This document shows, one piece after another, positions 5,678 through 9,941 of a stretch of DNA of 9,941 nucleotides. Position 1 is the first letter of the stretch, and each line of letters begins with the position of its first letter. The notes beneath the pieces are model-generated. The model was not told the origin of the DNA. It saw nothing but the letters and a program-made list of their open reading frames with translations, and made no database searches. The DNA lies in contig JALVDG010000259.1 in the NCBI GenBank assembly GCA_027009095.1, forward strand, positions 1 to 9,941. Direction: 5' to 3'. This DNA is from Thiotrichaceae bacterium. GTDB lineage: Bacteria; Pseudomonadota; Gammaproteobacteria; Thiotrichales; Thiotrichaceae. Made by a program: the position numbers and the translations under genes.

Positions 5678-6427
5678 CTATCGAACGGCAGGTAGATTTT
5701 CTAATTCATTTTCTATCCAAGTGCGTACAGCATCATTGATTTCAGCAGGAGATAAACCTTCGCTATCAATTTTAGGACCAATACTAACGGTCACCAAACC
5801 TGGTCGTTTGATAAAAGTATTACGAGGCCAACATTCCCCTGCATTATGAGCAATAGGATAAACAGGATATTTGGAATAAGCGGCAAGCAGTGCTCCTCCC
5901 ATTTTATAACGTACTTTCACACCGGGTGCGACACGCGTCCCTTCAGGGAAAATACATACCCATTTGCCCTCATCAAGACGTTGCTTACCGTTTACTTTGA
6001 CTTGTTCTACTGCTGACCTTCCTGCACCTCTATCAATTCCAATGGGATTTAACAAAGCTAATGCCCAGCCATAAAAAGGAATTTTATATAATTCCTTTTT
6101 TAATACCCATGACATACTGGGAAAAATAGTAGGAAGAAACATAGTCTCCCATGTGGATTGGTGATTAGGAAGGATAATAGCATTTTCATTGTAGTTAATA
6201 TTATCTAACCCGCGCACTTGATACTTAATACCACAGACAACTTTTAGCATCCAAATATTAAAATAAGACCATACAAGCAAGATTTTGTATTGAATCTTTG
6301 AGGGAAGAAGATACAGAATAGGTGTGATAAGCCCAGCAAGGATGGTTATACCCGCAAAACCAATCCAAAAGATAGTAGAGCGAATGCCTAGCCAAAAAAG
6401 ATATAAGGGGTTGTTATTTTCTTTCAT
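5678..6427 (-). CDS. 1-acyl-sn-glycerol-3-phosphate acyltransferase (PlsC-like)
   Basis: This 249-residue inner-membrane acyltransferase is expected to transfer an acyl chain to lysophosphatidic acid, or a related lysolipid, to make phosphatidic acid. A membrane helix covers about residues 12-40. Motif I is NHQSTWET (88-95) with catalytic H89 in the H-x4-E variant common in this subfamily. Motif II is around IDRGAGRSA (131-139). Motif III, FPEGTR (160-165), binds the phosphate. Motif IV is VYPIAHNAG (189-197). Length and motifs are complete. Its ATG overlaps the TGA of rdgB by four bases (ATGA), indicating translational coupling as the last gene of the rph-rdgB operon. Specificity (plsC proper or a paralogue acting on other lysolipids) cannot be decided from sequence. 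Confidence 0.88.
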   Translation of the reverse strand: MKENNNPLYLFWLGIRSTIFWIGFAGITILAGLITPILYLLPSKIQYKILLVWSYFNIWMLKVVCGIKYQVRGLDNINYNENAIILPNHQSTWETMFLPTIFPSMSWVLKKELYKIPFYGWALALLNPIGIDRGAGRSAVEQVKVNGKQRLDEGKWVCIFPEGTRVAPGVKVRYKMGGALLAAYSKYPVYPIAHNAGECWPRNTFIKRPGLVTVSIGPKIDSEGLSPAEINDAVRTWIENELENLPAVR

Positions 6428-7017
6428 GACATGAGTTTCAATATGTGTTGTAACGCTTGCCCACGATGGCTAATGGCATTTTTTTCATCAGGGGATAATT
6501 CTGCGGAGCATTTATTATGTGTTGGCACAAAAAATAAGGGGTCGTAACCAAAACCATTAGTTCCCGATAGCTCATGTAAAATGCGCCCTTCCCAGCTAGC
6601 ATCGGCAATTAAAGGCGAAGGGTCATCGGCATGACGCATAAAAACAATACAACAGCGAAAACGTGCCGTGCGTTGCTCATCAGGTACACCTTCTAGCTCT
6701 TTTAACAGCTTGATATTATTGGCATCATCCCCCTTTCCAGAATAGCGTGCCGAATAAATACCAGGTCGTCCATTTAAGGCATCAACCTCTATACCAGAGT
6801 CATCTGCTAGCGCGGATAAACCGGTATGCTTTGCAGCATTGCGAGCTTTAAGAATGGCATTTTCCACAAAGGTAAGTCCTGTCTCTTCGACATCAGGCAC
6901 ATCGTACTCCGACTGGGCAACAATCTCAAAACCTGCTGTACCGAGAATACGAAAAAATTCACGTAATTTGCCTTGATTGCCACTGGCAAGAACAACTTTT
7001 TGTGGTTTGATAGCCAT
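6424..7017 (-). CDS. rdgB: RdgB/HAM1 family XTP/dITP pyrophosphatase
   Basis: RdgB hydrolyses dITP, ITP and XTP to monophosphates, keeping deaminated purines out of DNA and RNA. The 197-residue protein is full length. It shows SGNQGK (12-17, triphosphate-binding loop), a NAILKA helix, ADDSG (71-75) with the catalytic-region aspartates, [23 protein letters not shown] (152-162, base recognition) and the terminal SHRGQAL (183-189). The gene begins 5 bp after rph ends and overlaps the downstream acyltransferase by 4 bp, so the three are almost certainly co-transcribed. Pairing with rph is a common arrangement and joins RNA 3'-end processing to nucleotide-pool cleaning. Confidence 0.95.
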   Translation of the reverse strand: MAIKPQKVVLASGNQGKLREFFRILGTAGFEIVAQSEYDVPDVEETGLTFVENAILKARNAAKHTGLSALADDSGIEVDALNGRPGIYSARYSGKGDDANNIKLLKELEGVPDEQRTARFRCCIVFMRHADDPSPLIADASWEGRILHELSGTNGFGYDPLFFVPTHNKCSAELSPDEKNAISHRGQALQHILKLMS

Positions 7018-7022
7018 TATCG

Positions 7023-7742
7023 TTACGCGCCTTTCAATACATTATTTTGTTCGACAACAATTTCTGCGATACCTTTTTCTGCCAGTGCAAGCATCTGGTT
7101 CATTTCATCACGTGAGAAGGCATGACCTTCTGCCGTACCTTGTACTTCAATAAAGTGACCATCAGCATCCATTACCACATTCATATCGGTCTCAGCATTT
7201 GAATCTTCAAGATAGTCTAAATCAAGCACTGGCTCACCATTGTAGATGCCCACAGAGATAGAGGCTAACTGTCCAATAAGCGGACTTTCGCTAAGTGTTC
7301 CGTTATCCAATAAAGTCTGCACCGCATCCACTAAAGCCACATAACCACCGCTAATAGAAGCTGTACGTGTGCCACCATCTGCCTGAATCACATCGCAATC
7401 GACAATAATCTGACGCTCACCTAATGCTTCCATATTCATAACCGCGCGTAAAGAGCGACCAATAAGACGTTGGATTTCTTGAGTACGACCACTTTGCTTG
7501 CCACGCGCTGCTTCTCTACCCATGCGTGAATCGGTAGAGCGTGGTAGCATACCGTATTCAGCCGTTACCCAGCCCTTGCCTTTACCACGTAACCAGGGAG
7601 GTGTTCTATCGTCGACAGTAGCAGTGCATAACACTTTAGTATCACCAAATTCAACCAAAACTGAACCTTCAGCATGTTTTGTATAATGACGGGTAAACTT
7701 TACTGAACGCATTTCATCTGTTGTACGACCACTCGGTCTCAT
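7023..7742 (-). CDS. rph: Ribonuclease PH
   Basis: RNase PH is a phosphorolytic 3'-5' exoribonuclease that trims tRNA precursors and other RNA tails, acting as a hexameric ring. The 239 residues match the normal length. Visible features are the start [12 protein letters not shown], the [21 protein letters not shown] basic segment (67-86), the phosphate-binding GTRTA (124-128), and the catalytic/metal aspartates D180 (YLED) and D186 (TDMN). The tail is intact, so it is not the truncated form known from some E. coli K-12 strains. AGGGAGA lies 6 nt before the ATG. It is the first gene of the rph-rdgB-plsC operon, with its own promoter in the 107-bp gap behind the large upstream gene. Confidence 0.97.
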   Translation of the reverse strand: MRPSGRTTDEMRSVKFTRHYTKHAEGSVLVEFGDTKVLCTATVDDRTPPWLRGKGKGWVTAEYGMLPRSTDSRMGREAARGKQSGRTQEIQRLIGRSLRAVMNMEALGERQIIVDCDVIQADGGTRTASISGGYVALVDAVQTLLDNGTLSESPLIGQLASISVGIYNGEPVLDLDYLEDSNAETDMNVVMDADGHFIEVQGTAEGHAFSRDEMNQMLALAEKGIAEIVVEQNNVLKGA

Positions 7743-7770
7743 AGCTATCTCCCTATTTAATTGAGGCTGG

Positions 7771-7800
7771 ATTATAAGTAGGAGGATAGAATAAATCTAA
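7771..7800 (-). promoter_or_regulatory. Probable promoter of the rph-rdgB-plsC operon
   Basis: On the minus strand a perfect -10 TATAAT (7771-7776) lies 28 nt upstream of the rph ATG, with a weak -35 TTAGAT (7795-7800) at an 18-bp spacing. It sits between the end of the large gene at 7850 and rph. The -10 is convincing and the -35 is not. Confidence 0.5.
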
Positions 7801-7849
7801 CAAAATTTTTGATGTTTATTTTTAGATATTCAGGGCATTAGTTACAAAA

Positions 7850-9941
7850 TTATTTTTGTTGTATTCGAGCATCACAACCATATTTTAAAGAGTCTTTACT
7901 TTCTATGTCTTTCTTTGCCATGCTTATTGCGATTTCTTGACTCAAACCATGCTCAAGTGCTTCTAATGCGGCGGTATTGGCTTTTATCGCTCTACCACTT
8001 TTACACATACCTTCAATGATGTCTCTGATGGCTTGAAAACGTCCTTGAGACTTATCATGGAATTGATATTGCTCAATAAAATAGTCCATATCAAAGTCAA
8101 GCAAATATTTACGAGGATCATAGCCCTTACCTAAGACAACTTTTTTACATCTTCGATCTACTTTTGTCCCCGAAATCCCTTCAATATGTCCATATTGATA
8201 GCTACAGCCTTGAGAAAAGCCAAGTACAAAGAAGTTAGTTATCGGTGTTCCACCTCCAAGGCGAAGTGGTTGAATTTTAATATCTAATTCCTCTCCCTCT
8301 AAATCAGTATTCCCTGAAATTTCTCCACTTAACATACCGAGAATAGAAATTTTATGCTCTCCAGCAGTACTTATTTTATTATTAATAATTTTTAGGTTTC
8401 TAAACGCGCCATCGGTAGAGAATATCCCCTGCAACTTGCCAACAGAACTAATAACATTATCTTGAATAGTTGTATCTTCTAATACAGCACCCGAGAATTG
8501 ATCAAGATTATTAGCCATCGGGGGAATAAGCTGTATCGCATCACGATGCCCAAAATTTGCAAATTTACCGATAGGTCTTAACACACTTGGCATAAGCGGA
8601 TCGTCACTTTCAGCACGTAATCTTAAAATTTCTTTATTAACCTTTGTGACGATTTCATCAAATAGTTTTACAAAGCCATAATCCACCGATGCAGTATCCA
8701 TAATGGCATCGTGCAAAATAAGATCACAAACAGTTAGAGGGCACTTTACTTGCATAATATCGCGAATAAAATATTTTAGAAGTACTCGCTTTCCCTCTTC
8801 TGCTTTTGATCCTTCTTCGGTAAATCGGTAGATAAAGTCTTGATAGTCTTTTTGACAGTTTATTGATTTAAGTGGCGCACCAATAGTTGTTGCTGTAATT
8901 TCAGGAAAGTTAAAGAGCAAGATTCCACGCTCATCTGTTTTCTCTAATAGGTGTAAAACAATATCATTATGTACATTGTCCTCAATGTAGCTCTTAGGAG
9001 GTGATTTCAAGAGAGATTGAAGCTCTATTTCTAGCTCATTAAACGTTTGGCATCCATCTTTAGATGACTTATTTTTACTAGACTTAATTTCTGCTTCTAA
9101 CTCTCTTTTTTTATAGAAGTATTGAACAAATGCCAATCTGTAGGCAACATATCGACTGGCAATTTTTGTCTCGAATGATAAAGGTTCTTCTACTTGAGAC
9201 TCTACTTTGGCAATGTCCTCTTGTTGTTTTTTATTTGACTCACTCTCATTAGCACTCGAAGAAGAGGGATCTACTTTCATCGTCTTTTTTTCAAAAGACT
9301 TAGCTGCTTGAAGTGTATCACTCCTTTTTTCCGTAGCTTTAGGAGGGTTAAGTAACAAAGTAAGTGCTTTCGCTTCTGCTGTGAATTTTTTTCGCTGCTG
9401 CAAAAAGTCATTCGCTTGTTGATATTGTTTATTTTTAAGACTTGACCTTATGGCAGCATCGGCTTTCAATGCGTTACGATTTGCTGCTTTTATTTTCTCT
9501 TTAATTTCTGCCCGACTCAACATTTTTTCAGGCTGTTTAGCGGTGACTGTAGGTGTTTTTTGAGGAGCTTGAAGTTGTTGATATAAGCTTTTTGCTTGAG
9601 CATTTAATTGATTACGTTGCTGTAGTAATGCATTGGCTTTTAATAATTTTTTTTCTTTTAACGCAATTCGCATTTCTTTATCGGCTTTTAGTGCTTCCGC
9701 ATTAAGTTCGCGAATTCTATTTTTTAACTCTTCTCTTGTTAGAGCAGGAGTTTTTATCACACGATTACTCTCGGCTTTTTCGGCTTTTTCGGCTTTTTCG
9801 GCTTTTTCGGCTTTTTCGGCTTTTTCGGCTTTTTCAGCTTTTTCAGCTTTTTCAGCTTTTTCAGCTTTTTCAGCTTTTTCAGCTTTTTCAGCTTTTTCAG
9901 CTTTTTCAGCTTTTTCAGCTTTTTCAGCTTTTTCAGCTTTT
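7850..9941 (-). CDS. Large repeat-rich protein of unknown function, 5' end outside the window
   Basis: The frame is open from the stop at 7850 to the window edge (697 codons visible). The in-frame GTG at 9758-9760 is not a believable start, because the same frame continues upstream through the (Glu-Lys-Ala)n tract. Counting from that GTG, residues 7-66 and 81-140 are two copies of one helical module, 27 of 60 identical without gaps (shared NALLQQR/NDFLQQR-type and LKAD blocks). A charged, Ser/Gln/Lys-rich linker follows (about 145-195), then a mixed helical region (about 195-390). A segment at about 400-530 has repeating short hydrophobic strands with Asn/Gly turns (e.g. FRNLKIINNKIS, GMLSGEISGN), suggesting a right-handed beta-helix. 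A helical tail comes last. Localisation cannot be judged without the N-terminus. The TolA-like charged tract suggests an extended stalk. Phage or surface-associated roles are possible but unproven. Confidence 0.75.
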   Translation of the reverse strand, partial: KAEKAEKAEKAEKAEKAEKAEKAEKAEKAEKAEKAEKAEKAEKAEKAEKAEKAEKAESNRVIKTPALTREELKNRIRELNAEALKADKEMRIALKEKKLLKANALLQQRNQLNAQAKSLYQQLQAPQKTPTVTAKQPEKMLSRAEIKEKIKAANRNALKADAAIRSSLKNKQYQQANDFLQQRKKFTAEAKALTLLLNPPKATEKRSDTLQAAKSFEKKTMKVDPSSSSANESESNKKQQEDIAKVESQVEEPLSFETKIASRYVAYRLAFVQYFYKKRELEAEIKSSKNKSSKDGCQTFNELEIELQSLLKSPPKSYIEDNVHNDIVLHLLEKTDERGILLFNFPEITATTIGAPLKSINCQKDYQDFIYRFTEEGSKAEEGKRVLLKYFIRDIMQVKCPLTVCDLILHDAIMDTASVDYGFVKLFDEIVTKVNKEILRLRAESDDPLMPSVLRPIGKFANFGHRDAIQLIPPMANNLDQFSGAVLEDTTIQDNVISSVGKLQGIFSTDGAFRNLKIINNKISTAGEHKISILGMLSGEISGNTDLEGEELDIKIQPLRLGGGTPITNFFVLGFSQGCSYQYGHIEGISGTKVDRRCKKVVLGKGYDPRKYLLDFDMDYFIEQYQFHDKSQGRFQAIRDIIEGMCKSGRAIKANTAALEALEHGLSQEIAISMAKKDIESKDSLKYGCDARIQQK
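9773..9941 (-). repeat. 9-bp in-frame tandem repeat (minisatellite) encoding (Glu-Lys-Ala)n
   Basis: There are eighteen complete 9-bp units plus 7 bases, continuing past the window edge. The seven units at 9773-9835 read GGCTTTTTC on the plus strand. The next eleven plus a partial unit (9836-9941) read AGCTTTTTC. On the coding strand this is GAA-AAA-GCC then GAA-AAA-GCT, so only the synonymous third base of Ala differs. The unit length is a multiple of three, so copy-number changes keep the frame. Confidence 0.97.

Noticed and set aside
9758..9760. GTG as the start of the large minus-strand gene
   Set aside because: The frame stays open upstream through the (EKA)n tract with no ribosome site before this codon; the gene continues past the window.

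Overview
The window is AT-rich, gene-dense chromosomal DNA. The gene families (ComM with a gammaproteobacterial-type sequence, RNase PH followed by RdgB, a short DciA-like protein, CysC, an HHE hemerythrin) suggest a low-GC gammaproteobacterium, possibly a free-living or sulfur-associated lineage. I cannot name the genus from sequence alone. No rRNA, tRNA, CRISPR array, transposase or integrase is visible.

Layout. Bases 1-1386 hold the 3' part of comM (Mg-chelatase-like AAA+ protein, natural-transformation helicase). Bases 1387-2145 are an accessory island: one orphan gene of unknown function flanked by two direct copies of a roughly 60-bp dispersed repeat. The downstream copy touches the stop codon of the next gene. 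Bases 2141-3244 (minus) encode a GluR0-type ionotropic receptor, in which a periplasmic ligand-binding domain is interrupted by a pore with a potassium-channel filter. Bases 3245-3876 contain no protein gene. They hold a strong candidate small RNA on the minus strand (promoter, three hairpins, intrinsic terminator) with a perfect FNR/Anr-type palindrome overlapping its -35 element. A dciA-like gene (minus) and cysC (plus) then diverge with only 15 bp between their start codons. cysC converges on a hemerythrin-like gene (minus), whose upstream region carries a third repeat copy. Bases 5678-7742 form a tight minus-strand operon, rph-rdgB-plsC: tRNA 3' trimming, cleansing of non-canonical nucleotides and phospholipid acylation. 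The last 2.1 kb (minus) is a large gene whose 5' end lies outside the window. Its protein has a hypervariable-looking (Glu-Lys-Ala)n tract, two diverged copies of a 60-residue helical module, and a C-terminal region with a beta-helix-like pattern.

Functional picture. The core genes are housekeeping. The regions most worth pursuing are the putative FNR-linked sRNA locus, the K+-channel glutamate receptor, the repeat family that brackets an orphan gene, and the repeat-rich large protein with its in-frame 9-bp minisatellite.
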